NCBI GenBank assembly: GCA_005798965.1
Contig: SYIB01000261.1
Location: forward strand, 1 to 7,171
DNA from: Planctomycetia bacterium
GTDB taxonomy: Bacteria > Planctomycetota > Phycisphaerae > Phycisphaerales > SM1A02
Length of the DNA stretch: 7,171 nucleotides
Direction of reading: 5' to 3'
Below are positions 1-6,900 of this stretch, in pieces; position 1 is the first letter of the stretch; each line of letters opens with the position of its first letter. The translations under genes were made by a program, and so were the position numbers. Below the pieces are notes generated by a model. It saw nothing but the letters and a program-made list of their open reading frames with translations, ran no database searches and was not told where the DNA came from.

Positions 1-74
1 AGCCCGAGGGAACGATCGCGAACGATCTGCAAAGGCTCATCGAGGAGAGCCTGCGATCGACGACCGCGCCTTGA
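1..74 (+). CDS. C-terminal end of an unidentified protein (partial)
   Basis: Reading from base 3, this frame gives a 23-residue tail, PEGTIANDLQRLIEESLRS followed by TTAP, and stops at TGA 72-74. The tail contains an amphipathic helix-like stretch (NDLQRLIEESL) with normal-looking residue composition, as expected of a real C-terminus. It ends 30 bases before the stop codon of the convergent minus-strand reductase gene, which is the usual layout for two convergent genes. The other two plus frames are also open through this short stretch, and most of the gene lies outside the window. The frame choice is therefore a judgement, and no function can be given. Confidence 0.4.
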   Translation, partial: PEGTIANDLQRLIEESLRSTTAP

Positions 75-104
75 TCGCGCCCGCCCGCTCGGGGATCGCC
101 GCCC

Positions 105-830
105 TCACTGCATCGCGCGGCCACCGTCGACCGTCACGACCGTCCCCGTGACGTACCGGGCCTCAAGCGCAAGCCAGCGCACCACGCCTGCGGCGTCTTC
201 GCCCGTGCCCGCGCGCGCGAGCGGGATGCGCGCTTCGTATCGGGCACGCTCGGCGGCATCGGCTTGATGGTCCCACTCGACCACACCTGGCGCGACGCCG
301 TTCACGCGCACCGCGGGCGCCACGTCGAGGGCCAGTGCTTGGACGAGCCCATGCAGTGCAGCCTTGCCCATGAGGTACGCAGCACGACCAATTCGCGGAC
401 GCCCCATGGCGTGGATGTCGAGCATGGCGACGACCGACGCATCACCGTGCTCCCCATGCGCATGCCGCAGTGCAGGCAGGAGCGCCTGCGTCAGGAGCAG
501 CGGCGCCGTGGCATGAACCGCAAGCGAGGCCTCGATCGTCGTTCGCCCGATCGAACCGATCGGTGTGGACTCGTATGAACTCGCGTTGTGCACCAGGGTG
601 CGAAGGCTCGACCCAGTGGCCTCGCAGACCGTGGCAATGCCCTCGTCCGTGGTGATGTCGGCATGGAGCGCCGTGATCGAGCCGTCGCCGCAGGCGATCG
701 ATCCGAAGGACCGCGCCCGCGACGGGTCCCGCGTGGTCACGAGCACATGCATGCCGTGCGCTGCCAAGGCTCCGGCGATCACCCGCCCGACTCGTTGCGT
801 TCCACCAGTCACGACGGCACGAGGCATCAT
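105..830 (-). CDS. Pteridine reductase-like short-chain dehydrogenase/reductase (PTR1/FolM type)
   Basis: This is a cytosolic NADPH-dependent SDR of about 240 residues, the usual size for the family. Numbered from the ATG at 827, the N-terminal cofactor motif is TGGTQRVGR (7-15). The arginine in it is typical of the pteridine reductase branch, not of classical SDRs (TGxxxGxG). NASSYESTPIG (81-91) matches the NASSF-x-PTP segment of PTR1. The catalytic Ser of ordinary SDRs is replaced by Asp137 (in AMLDIHA), with Tyr151 and Lys155 forming YxxxK, which is the Asp-Tyr-Lys arrangement known for PTR1. RVNGVAPG (174-181) and a YVTGTVVTVDGG end (225-236) complete the fold. The likely reaction is reduction of a dihydropterin or dihydrofolate (or a related pterin) to the tetrahydro form; the exact substrate is inferred. 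Two adjacent in-frame ATGs (830 and 827) precede the first beta strand, and neither has a clear Shine-Dalgarno. The open frame continues upstream to 1742, but that part is only antisense shadow of the AsmA-like gene. The gene is divergent from the plus-strand cluster, with no evident functional link to it. Confidence 0.88.
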   Translation of the reverse strand: MMPRAVVTGGTQRVGRVIAGALAAHGMHVLVTTRDPSRARSFGSIACGDGSITALHADITTDEGIATVCEATGSSLRTLVHNASSYESTPIGSIGRTTIEASLAVHATAPLLLTQALLPALRHAHGEHGDASVVAMLDIHAMGRPRIGRAAYLMGKAALHGLVQALALDVAPAVRVNGVAPGVVEWDHQADAAERARYEARIPLARAGTGEDAAGVVRWLALEARYVTGTVVTVDGGRAMQ

Positions 831-899
831 GGGCGGATCTCGCTTGAGTGCATGCCCAAAGCATACGGCTGCGGCGTGGCCGCTCCGTACACTCCATGC
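831..899. promoter_or_regulatory. Divergent intergenic region, probable promoters for both flanking genes
   Basis: This 69-bp spacer lies between the start codons of the reductase gene (minus) and the AsmA-like gene (plus), so promoters for both should lie in or near it. On the plus strand, TACACT at 888-893 resembles a -10 hexamer (4 of 6 matches) but has no good -35 partner. It sits 6 bases before the ATG at 900, which would imply a leaderless or nearly leaderless transcript. On the minus strand, TATGCT (865-860) is a possible -10 (4 of 6), again without a convincing -35. GCATGC (850-855) and ATGCAT (896-901) are short palindromes that could be chance. The location is well supported, but the individual hexamers are weak. 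Confidence 0.35.
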
Positions 900-3800
900 A
901 TGAGCCCCCGCCGGCGACCGAAGCACCCCTTCCTCCGCCACGCGCGACGCGTCAGGCGAAGGCTGGTGCGGCGGACCGTGATCACGAGCGTGGCTGCCGT
1001 GGCGCTCGTCATCCTGGCCGTGATCTGGGAAGGCTCGCTGGTCCGCAACGTCCTTGAGCGAGCGTTCTCTAAGGCGCTTGGTGGGCGCGTGTCGATCGCG
1101 GGGCTGGCGTGGACCGCGCCCGATGCACTCCGGCTCGACGGGGTCACGCTGGATGCGCCGGATTGGACGGGGCCGGGCGCCCGCATCGCCTCGATCGAGC
1201 GGCTCAAGGCCGACCTTGATGTGCCCAGCCTGATCGTTGGTCGCATCGTGTTCAACTCGCTGGTCGCCGATGGCGTGGAGCTGACGATCGTCGAGGATCC
1301 CTCGAAGGCGGTGGCACTCAACGTCGCCGCGCTCACGCCCCCCACCGACCAAGGCAGCGGGCAGTCGCAGCCCGTCGAGGTCCTTCAGGCGCAGGTGTCG
1401 GGGCTCGATGTCCGACGTGCGACCGTCGTGCACGGCGAACTCGAGATCGATCAAGCCCAACGCTTCGCCGGCCTGCTCGGTCCCGATGCACAGCGCCCTG
1501 GCTGGACCAGTTTCGATCTTCGCGTCGAGGGTTCGCAGACCGCGCTGTCGGGCAGCGTGAACCAGCGGAGTCGGGCGCTCGTGGCGAACCTGCAACAGCT
1601 CGAGGCGCTGCCGACGCTGCGTGCGCTCCTGCCTGCATCGTTGCGTGCCATCCTCGACCTCAACCCGGGTGGTGCCATCAGTTCCGCCAGCGTGCAGGTG
1701 GCACCCCGTGCAGGCATGACGGCCCAAGTGGTGCTCGAGCACCTCACGCTCGACCTACCGAGCGCATGGGTTCCGGAGGGCTGGGCGCGTTTCGCCGGGC
1801 TCAAGGCGATGCCCACGCTCGCCACGCCCACCGTCACCCTGGAGCGTGCTGAACTTCGCTTCGCAGGCACCACCGCGACGGTCTCCAACGGGCGCGCCAG
1901 CTTTGCGGTCGCCGACGGCTCGGCCGCACCGCTGACGCTGACCTTCGATGGCGAGCTCGTGCTGCCCGAGGATGCGACGACCGGAGCGGCCTCGCTGGCG
2001 GAGGTTCTCGAGCGTGCCACCTTCGCCATCGAGGCGAAGCTCGCCACGGTCAGCTACGGCAAGCCAGGCGATCCATCGTCGCTCCTGCTGCCGATGGCTG
2101 CAGCGAGGCTGCTTGGCTTCTTCAACCTCGAGCAGGTCGATCTGGCGATCGATGCGGTCGTCGCGCGGCGCGACCCGACCGGCGATGTCACGAGCGACAC
2201 CACGATCTCCGTGCGCACCGGCGTGGGCGCGTTCCACCTGTTCACGTATCGACTCACGGACGTGGAGGCCTCCATCGAGGTCCACGCGGACCGAGCCGAC
2301 ATCACCTACCTGCGTGGTACGGGCGCCGGCGGCGCACCGATCCAGCTCTCGGGAAGCGTCTTCCCGCTGATCGACGACCCAGGCGTGAAGCTCAAGCTCT
2401 CGACGAGCAGCATCATCGTCGACGAGCAGTTCGTGTCGGCGTTCCTTCCACGGCCGCGTCGCATCTTCGAGACGCTCATGGACCGCCGTGCCTGGGCCCA
2501 GCTGGCCGGGGCCCAGCTCATCGACGATGGCCTCGGCTCGTGTCCGCCTGGCTTGCCGCGGTGCGTCCCCGGTGGCCGCGTTTCGTTCGATCTCTCGATC
2601 GACCGTGAACCTGGAACGGGACAGCCCGAATTCATCACCGGTCGCGTCAACCTGCATGAGGTCGATCTGGTCCTTGGATTCCTCCCGATTCCCTTGCGCG
2701 TGCGCGAGGGCGCCATCCAGCTCGGGAAGGACTCGGTTGAGTTCCTTGGTGGCGGACTCGCCTTCGAGGAGTTGTCGTCGATCGGCCAGGCCACACCGGC
2801 ACGCGGCCTCGTGAGCGGTTCGATCGCGATCCCACCCGGCCAGGGCGTGCCGCTGCGGCCTGATCTGCGCATCATCTGCACGGACCTGCCGATCACGCCG
2901 CTGATGCTCGCCTGCCTCCCGCACGAGGACGGTGCGCGCCCGATCGACTGGCCGCGGAGTGAACGCAGCGTCGCAGCGCGCGTGCTCGGGCAGCTTGGCG
3001 CGGCGGGCAAGGTCTCGATCGATGGTCGCGTCACGCCGGCCACGGCACCCACGCGCGAGGTCGATTTCCGTTTCACCGTCCGTCTGCACGATTGCACCAT
3101 CGAACCGTCTGCCGGCAGCGGCGTCGAGGTGATTCCGTGGCCACGCGGCTTCGCGCTCGATCGTGTGACGGGCGCGCTTGAAGGAAGTCACGATGGCCTG
3201 AGGTTCCTCGGCATCGAGGCCCGTCGCGGCGAGGCCCGCTGCCTGCTCCATGGGAGCGTGGGCTTTGATGGAGCGCTCGATCTGAAGGCACAGTGCTTTG
3301 GCCTCGAGCTTGAACCATGGCTGCTCGAGTCGCTCGACCCGGCTGTCCGAGAAGGCGCCAGAACCTGGTGGGATCGGCTGCTGCCGGTCGTGCGCATCGA
3401 TGGCGGGCTTGCGATCACTGGTGCCGTGGCGACCCCGTCGATGGCCGCGTGGGCTCGGCCGGTCGAGGCAAGCATCATGGCTGACGGTGCGCGCACCACC
3501 TTCACGGGCATGGACGGTCTCGCGGTCTGGGACGGCGGCGCGCTGACCTGCACCGGACTTCGGGGGCACAGCGACGAGGGGTGGTCAACCTCGTGCGTGG
3601 ACCTGTCGTGGGCGAACGACACGATCGATGCCTCGATCGCGGCCGAGGGCCTGTGGTCAAGCGCACCCGCGGTTCGTCAGGCTCTGTCACTGGTCGCACC
3701 CGAGGCACTGGGCGTCCTCGCCGAATGCGGACTCGATGCACGCTGCGACCTCGCCGCGCACGTGCACGGCCCGCTGGCGCACCTTTCGATCGAGGCTTTC

Positions 3801-4988
3801 GCGCATCCTGATGTCGGTGTCGTTGGCAGCGGCGATCGTGCCGTGCCGGTGGCCTTCGATCAAGGCAGCTCGATCCGCTACGCGAACGAGCGAATCGCCG
3901 TGGATCTCGACCAGGCTCGCGTACCCGGTGGCCTGATCCGCGTGCATGCCGTCATCGATCCACGCTCTGCCGACCTTGTCGCGCAGGCCAGTTGCCGGGC
4001 CAACCTGGGCGCGTGGTACCCCGGGCTCGAGTCGGTCTTCGGTGCCGCAGCGTCCAGTGTGCTGCGATCGGCCGATGCGCACTGGAGCGATCTGGGCCTG
4101 GCCGACCTCGAAGTGATCTCGCGGCCGTCGCCGTTCCAGCCGAGCCTGATCGTTCGCGGCACCGCACTCATGCAGGATGCCTCGTTCACCGGCATGGTGC
4201 CGATCGAAGGTGCGACCGGCACGGCGACCGTGCTGGTGGAGTCGATGCCGGCGGGGGTCGCGATCCATGTTGACGCTAGTGCGCCGATCATCACGGCGAT
4301 CGGCCGGCCACTCACCAACGGCACCTTGTCGCTCGTGCGGCCCGCGGGTGCGGAGCGCATCGAACTCAGCCGATTGGGGATCGGCGTGGGAGACGGGAGC
4401 GCGTCAGGAAGCGGTTGGGCCCACCCTGATGGATCGTGGCGACTCGATGCCACGCTCGATCGCGGCAGCGTGTGGGCGATCGGTGGCGACCTGCCGGGCT
4501 CGCGACCGGGCATCATCGACGCACGAATCGAACTCAACGGCACGGCCGGCGGCAGGACCGGCAAGGGCTCCTTCAGCGCGTCGGGACTCACGCTCGGTGA
4601 TGGTTCCATCGGCTTGGGGCTGCTGCAGCTGGCGCAACTGTCGCTGCCGGGCTTCGATCGACTGGAACGGGCGAAGGGCGAGTTCGCGCTCGATGGCGAT
4701 GTCGCCACCGTCACCGGGCTGGGCGTGTCGGGCGATTCGCTCTCGCTGGAGGGCTCGGGCACCGTCAATGTGTCGACCTCCGCGCTCGATCTGCGCCTGA
4801 GCAGCCGCAGCGGTCTGCCCGTGCTTGGGCAAGTGCTCGGCGCCCTCGGCGATGCATTCCTTCGCATTCGCGTGACGGGTACGCTCTCCGATCCACAGCC
4901 CTCGCTGGAACCGTTGGTCGAGCCACCCCCACCACCACCGGCTGCGGAGCCCGACCAGCCCAGCGTGGGTGCGGTTGACGAACCATGA
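900..4988 (+). CDS. AsmA/YhdP/TamB-like membrane-anchored envelope protein, 1362 residues
   Basis: This is probably an inner-membrane-anchored periplasmic protein of the AsmA-like group, whose members are thought to form long beta-sheet grooves that carry phospholipids between inner and outer membranes. The N-terminus is strongly basic (RRRPKHPFLRHARRVRRRLVRR, roughly 4-25). One hydrophobic segment follows at about 27-43 (TVITSVAAVALVILAVI), giving an N-in, C-out anchor with no signal peptidase site. Next comes a typical AsmA start, GRVSIAGLAW (62-71), then LRLDGVTLDAPDWTGPG (77-93) and the RLKADLDVPSLIVGRI region (101-116). The body is more than 1000 residues of alternating beta-strand-like segments. 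At about 1250-1340 the sequence resembles AsmA-like C-terminal regions (LERAKGEFALDG, SLEGSGTVNVST, LDLRLSS, IRVTGTLSDPQPSLEPL). The length is comparable to YhdP and TamB, which run to about 1250-1270 residues in E. coli. A six-proline run (about 1342-1347) and an acidic, Pro-rich tail close the protein, and Cys548 and Cys555 flank a Pro-rich loop. The ATG at 900 was chosen because the basic/TM segment begins just after it. The open frame extends to 588 but overlaps the reductase gene antisense and has no protein-like character there. No Shine-Dalgarno is visible. The stop overlaps the next start (ATGA). Which AsmA subfamily it belongs to is uncertain. Confidence 0.85.
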   Translation: MSPRRRPKHPFLRHARRVRRRLVRRTVITSVAAVALVILAVIWEGSLVRNVLERAFSKALGGRVSIAGLAWTAPDALRLDGVTLDAPDWTGPGARIASIERLKADLDVPSLIVGRIVFNSLVADGVELTIVEDPSKAVALNVAALTPPTDQGSGQSQPVEVLQAQVSGLDVRRATVVHGELEIDQAQRFAGLLGPDAQRPGWTSFDLRVEGSQTALSGSVNQRSRALVANLQQLEALPTLRALLPASLRAILDLNPGGAISSASVQVAPRAGMTAQVVLEHLTLDLPSAWVPEGWARFAGLKAMPTLATPTVTLERAELRFAGTTATVSNGRASFAVADGSAAPLTLTFDGELVLPEDATTGAASLAEVLERATFAIEAKLATVSYGKPGDPSSLLLPMAAARLLGFFNLEQVDLAIDAVVARRDPTGDVTSDTTISVRTGVGAFHLFTYRLTDVEASIEVHADRADITYLRGTGAGGAPIQLSGSVFPLIDDPGVKLKLSTSSIIVDEQFVSAFLPRPRRIFETLMDRRAWAQLAGAQLIDDGLGSCPPGLPRCVPGGRVSFDLSIDREPGTGQPEFITGRVNLHEVDLVLGFLPIPLRVREGAIQLGKDSVEFLGGGLAFEELSSIGQATPARGLVSGSIAIPPGQGVPLRPDLRIICTDLPITPLMLACLPHEDGARPIDWPRSERSVAARVLGQLGAAGKVSIDGRVTPATAPTREVDFRFTVRLHDCTIEPSAGSGVEVIPWPRGFALDRVTGALEGSHDGLRFLGIEARRGEARCLLHGSVGFDGALDLKAQCFGLELEPWLLESLDPAVREGARTWWDRLLPVVRIDGGLAITGAVATPSMAAWARPVEASIMADGARTTFTGMDGLAVWDGGALTCTGLRGHSDEGWSTSCVDLSWANDTIDASIAAEGLWSSAPAVRQALSLVAPEALGVLAECGLDARCDLAAHVHGPLAHLSIEAFAHPDVGVVGSGDRAVPVAFDQGSSIRYANERIAVDLDQARVPGGLIRVHAVIDPRSADLVAQASCRANLGAWYPGLESVFGAAASSVLRSADAHWSDLGLADLEVISRPSPFQPSLIVRGTALMQDASFTGMVPIEGATGTATVLVESMPAGVAIHVDASAPIITAIGRPLTNGTLSLVRPAGAERIELSRLGIGVGDGSASGSGWAHPDGSWRLDATLDRGSVWAIGGDLPGSRPGIIDARIELNGTAGGRTGKGSFSASGLTLGDGSIGLGLLQLAQLSLPGFDRLERAKGEFALDGDVATVTGLGVSGDSLSLEGSGTVNVSTSALDLRLSSRSGLPVLGQVLGALGDAFLRIRVTGTLSDPQPSLEPLVEPPPPPPAAEPDQPSVGAVDEP

Positions 4989-6037
4989 AGCGCCCCCGAA
5001 AGCAACCGGATCCCACCACCGCACTCCAGCGGGCCCTCGAAGCATCGGGCAAGGACAATCCGCGATGGCGAGCCGTGGAGGAAGCCGTGGAGTCCATCGC
5101 GGGATTGCTCGTGGACGGTGGCGATCTCGGCCAGCTTCGGCTTGTACGCACGGCGCTCGACGAGATGCGCCGGACGTACCGGCTCTTCAATCAGTACCGC
5201 GGCGTGCGCAAGGTGAGCATCTTCGGCAGCGCGCGCACGCCATCACACCATCCCGACTATTCGGCTGCGCGCGACTTCGGCCGGATCATGGCCAGCCACG
5301 GCTGGATGGCGATCACGGGTGCTGGCGACGGCATCATGAAGGCCGGGCACGAAGGGCCCAGCCGCGAAGCGAGCTTCGGCCTCGGGATCCGGCTGCCCTT
5401 TGAGAGCCGGCCCAACGACATCATCGAGGGCGATGACAAGCTCATCGAGTTCCGCTACTTCTTCACGCGCAAGCTGATGTTCCTCTCGCAGTCGGATGCG
5501 GTCGCGGTCTTCCCGGGCGGCTTCGGAACCCACGACGAACTCTTCGAGACGCTGACGCTCGTCCAGACCGGTCGCAGCCACATCATGCCGATCGTGCTCG
5601 TCGAAGGCCTCGACGTCGACGGCACGAGCCGTGGCTACTGGCACGACTGGCAGGAGTTCGTGCGCGATGAACTGCTGCGCAACGGCTGGATCAGCCCCGA
5701 GGACATGGCGCTCTTCCGCATCGTGCAGACGCCGCAGGAGGCGGTGGATGAGGTGCTGCGCTTCTACCGGCGTTACCACTCGAGCCGCTACGTGCGCGAC
5801 AATCTGGTGATCCGGCTCCATGCGCCCTTGCCCTCGGCCGATCTCCAGCGAATCGCATCCGAGTTCCGCCCGCTCTTCGCCAGCGGCACCGTGGAGCAGC
5901 GCGAAGCCCTGAGCGAGGAACGGGGCGAGCACGCGCACCTCACCAGACTGGTCTTCCATCACACGCGCCGCGATTTCGGCATGCTGCGACGCCTGATCGA
6001 CCGCATCAACGACGTCCCGTTGGAGCCAGTGGCATGA
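4985..6037 (+). CDS. LOG-family (TIGR00730-like) Rossmann-fold nucleotide-binding protein with C-terminal extension
   Basis: This 350-residue cytosolic protein belongs to the LOG / 'lysine decarboxylase-like' family. Characterised members are nucleotide 5'-monophosphate phosphoribohydrolases, which split a nucleoside monophosphate into base and ribose 5-phosphate (cytokinin-activating LOG enzymes, bacterial PpnN). An N-terminal helical region occupies about 1-74. The Rossmann core starts at KVSIFGSART (76-85) and has the nucleotide loop ITGAGDGIMKAGHEG (110-124), FTRKLMF (160-166) with an Arg-Lys pair where LOG enzymes place the catalytic Arg, and the signature PGGFGTHDE (177-185) with the catalytic-position Glu185. 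The core ends near 260, and about 85 further residues (265-350, from HSSRYVRDNLVIRL onward) lie beyond a minimal LOG domain of about 190-200 residues. The ATG at 4985 overlaps the stop of the AsmA-like gene by 4 bp, and no strong ribosome site precedes it, so coupling to upstream translation is likely. The older label 'lysine decarboxylase' is a known misannotation for this family. The substrate is not determined by the sequence. Confidence 0.87.
   Translation: MKRPRKQPDPTTALQRALEASGKDNPRWRAVEEAVESIAGLLVDGGDLGQLRLVRTALDEMRRTYRLFNQYRGVRKVSIFGSARTPSHHPDYSAARDFGRIMASHGWMAITGAGDGIMKAGHEGPSREASFGLGIRLPFESRPNDIIEGDDKLIEFRYFFTRKLMFLSQSDAVAVFPGGFGTHDELFETLTLVQTGRSHIMPIVLVEGLDVDGTSRGYWHDWQEFVRDELLRNGWISPEDMALFRIVQTPQEAVDEVLRFYRRYHSSRYVRDNLVIRLHAPLPSADLQRIASEFRPLFASGTVEQREALSEERGEHAHLTRLVFHHTRRDFGMLRRLIDRINDVPLEPVA
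6022..6025 (+). promoter_or_regulatory. Ribosome binding site of the lipoprotein gene
   Basis: GGAG lies inside the last codons of the LOG gene, 8 bases before the ATG at 6034 and 11 before the second in-frame ATG at 6037. The spacing favours 6034, which also creates the ATGA overlap seen at the other junctions of the cluster. It is the clearest Shine-Dalgarno-like site among the cluster's gene starts. Confidence 0.5.
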
Positions 6038-6900
6038 TGCGACGGCTCGCTGCGATCGCGATGCTCACGGGAGCCTGCGCCAGCGGCACGACCGCTCCGA
6101 CCGATCGCCCCGAGTTCGGTTCGGGTGCGCCCGCACCCGTCGCCGCCCCGCTCGACGGCATCCAGCGCCCGGGCCTGCTCACGATGCGCTGGACCGTGCC
6201 CGAGGAAGGCTTCGTGCTCGACCAGACGCTGGCGACGATGGAGCCCTGTCCCGATCTGCCGCCCATCGACCATGAGCGGCTCGCACGCAGCGGGCTCGTC
6301 GTGGTGCGCATCCCGATCGATGAAGTGCAGCATGCCGTCGACATCCTGGGCGGCTCCTACAGCGATGTCCGGACCTGGCATGAGCAGGCCATCGGCTGGC
6401 GTGATTGCGTGGCTGAGACGGCATCCGTCAAGCGCGTACTGGTCGACGGCGGCATCACGCAGCTCGATGCGCGTGATGTTCGGCTGCTCGTGCGCGGCTG
6501 GGCGATCCCCACGCACGACGGTGCGGTGGTGCATGTGGAGTTCACGCCCGCGGAAGCACCCGAGCGCCGTGGAGCGGTGCCCTTGGGTCTGACGGTCGAG
6601 TCCGCCGACGACGCCGTGCGCGAGTTCCGCCGCGCAGGCGCATCGTGGACGCTCCGCCGCGGGTTCATCGATGTCGTCACCTCGTGCGCACCGTCGGCCG
6701 TAGGCGGCAACGGCCCCGCCACCGACTTGCCGCTGTCGATCGGCGAAGTGCTGTTCGCGCCCGACCTCGCTGCAGCGGAGAGCGCACCGCAGGCCCTTCC
6801 GCGCAGAACGCTCCTGCTTCTGGTACCGAGCCTGCCACCGCAACTCTTTCCCGAGGCCGCGCCCGTAGCATCCGGCTCGTCGGCACCGAGCACACCGTGA
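6034..6900 (+). CDS. Putative lipoprotein of unknown function
   Basis: This is a 288-residue protein that I cannot assign to a family. It begins MMRRLAAIAMLTGACASGTT: two arginines, a short hydrophobic stretch, then Cys15. This looks like a lipoprotein signal peptide, but the lipobox is imperfect: Thr, Gly, Ala at -3, -2, -1, with Leu at -4 where Leu is normally at -3. A low-complexity linker rich in Ala, Pro, Gly and Thr follows (about 16-41), as is common just after the lipid anchor. The mixed alpha/beta body (about 47-272) has Cys at 72, 125 and 218 and no further membrane segment except a short hydrophobic run near 259-265 (TLLLLVP). The tail is Ala/Ser/Pro rich. It overlaps the LOG gene by 4 bp (ATGA) and the next gene by 4 bp (GTGA). 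Its position between an AsmA-like protein and a phospholipid synthase suggests an envelope location. Coding status is well supported by the tight overlaps at both ends, but function is unknown and lipidation is an inference. Confidence 0.75.
   Translation: MMRRLAAIAMLTGACASGTTAPTDRPEFGSGAPAPVAAPLDGIQRPGLLTMRWTVPEEGFVLDQTLATMEPCPDLPPIDHERLARSGLVVVRIPIDEVQHAVDILGGSYSDVRTWHEQAIGWRDCVAETASVKRVLVDGGITQLDARDVRLLVRGWAIPTHDGAVVHVEFTPAEAPERRGAVPLGLTVESADDAVREFRRAGASWTLRRGFIDVVTSCAPSAVGGNGPATDLPLSIGEVLFAPDLAAAESAPQALPRRTLLLLVPSLPPQLFPEAAPVASGSSAPSTP

Noticed and set aside
10..27. Direct repeat GAACGATC at 10-17 and 20-27
   Set aside because: Two short copies inside probable coding sequence. GATC-rich words are common throughout this window, so this is likely chance.
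75..104. Bidirectional terminator between the convergent genes
   Set aside because: Only a 3-bp CCC/GGG stem can be drawn around 84-94, and no T-run follows on either strand.
588..899. N-terminal extension of the AsmA-like reading frame by 104 codons
   Set aside because: It lies antisense to the well-supported reductase gene and has no domain character. The basic segment and membrane anchor start right after the ATG at 900.
831..1742. N-terminal extension of the minus-strand reductase frame (about 300 codons)
   Set aside because: Composition is Arg/His/Gly rich and shadow-like. The SDR fold begins exactly at the ATGs at 830/827, and the region is coding on the other strand.
1755..3569. 604-codon open frame on the minus strand inside the AsmA-like gene
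   Set aside because: It is a long antisense frame expected from high GC codon use. The translation is Arg/Asp/Ala rich with no motif and runs opposite a convincing protein.
3878..5045. Overlapping minus-strand open frames over the end of the AsmA-like gene
   Set aside because: Low-complexity Ser/Pro/Arg translations with no recognisable domain; shadows of the plus-strand coding sequence.
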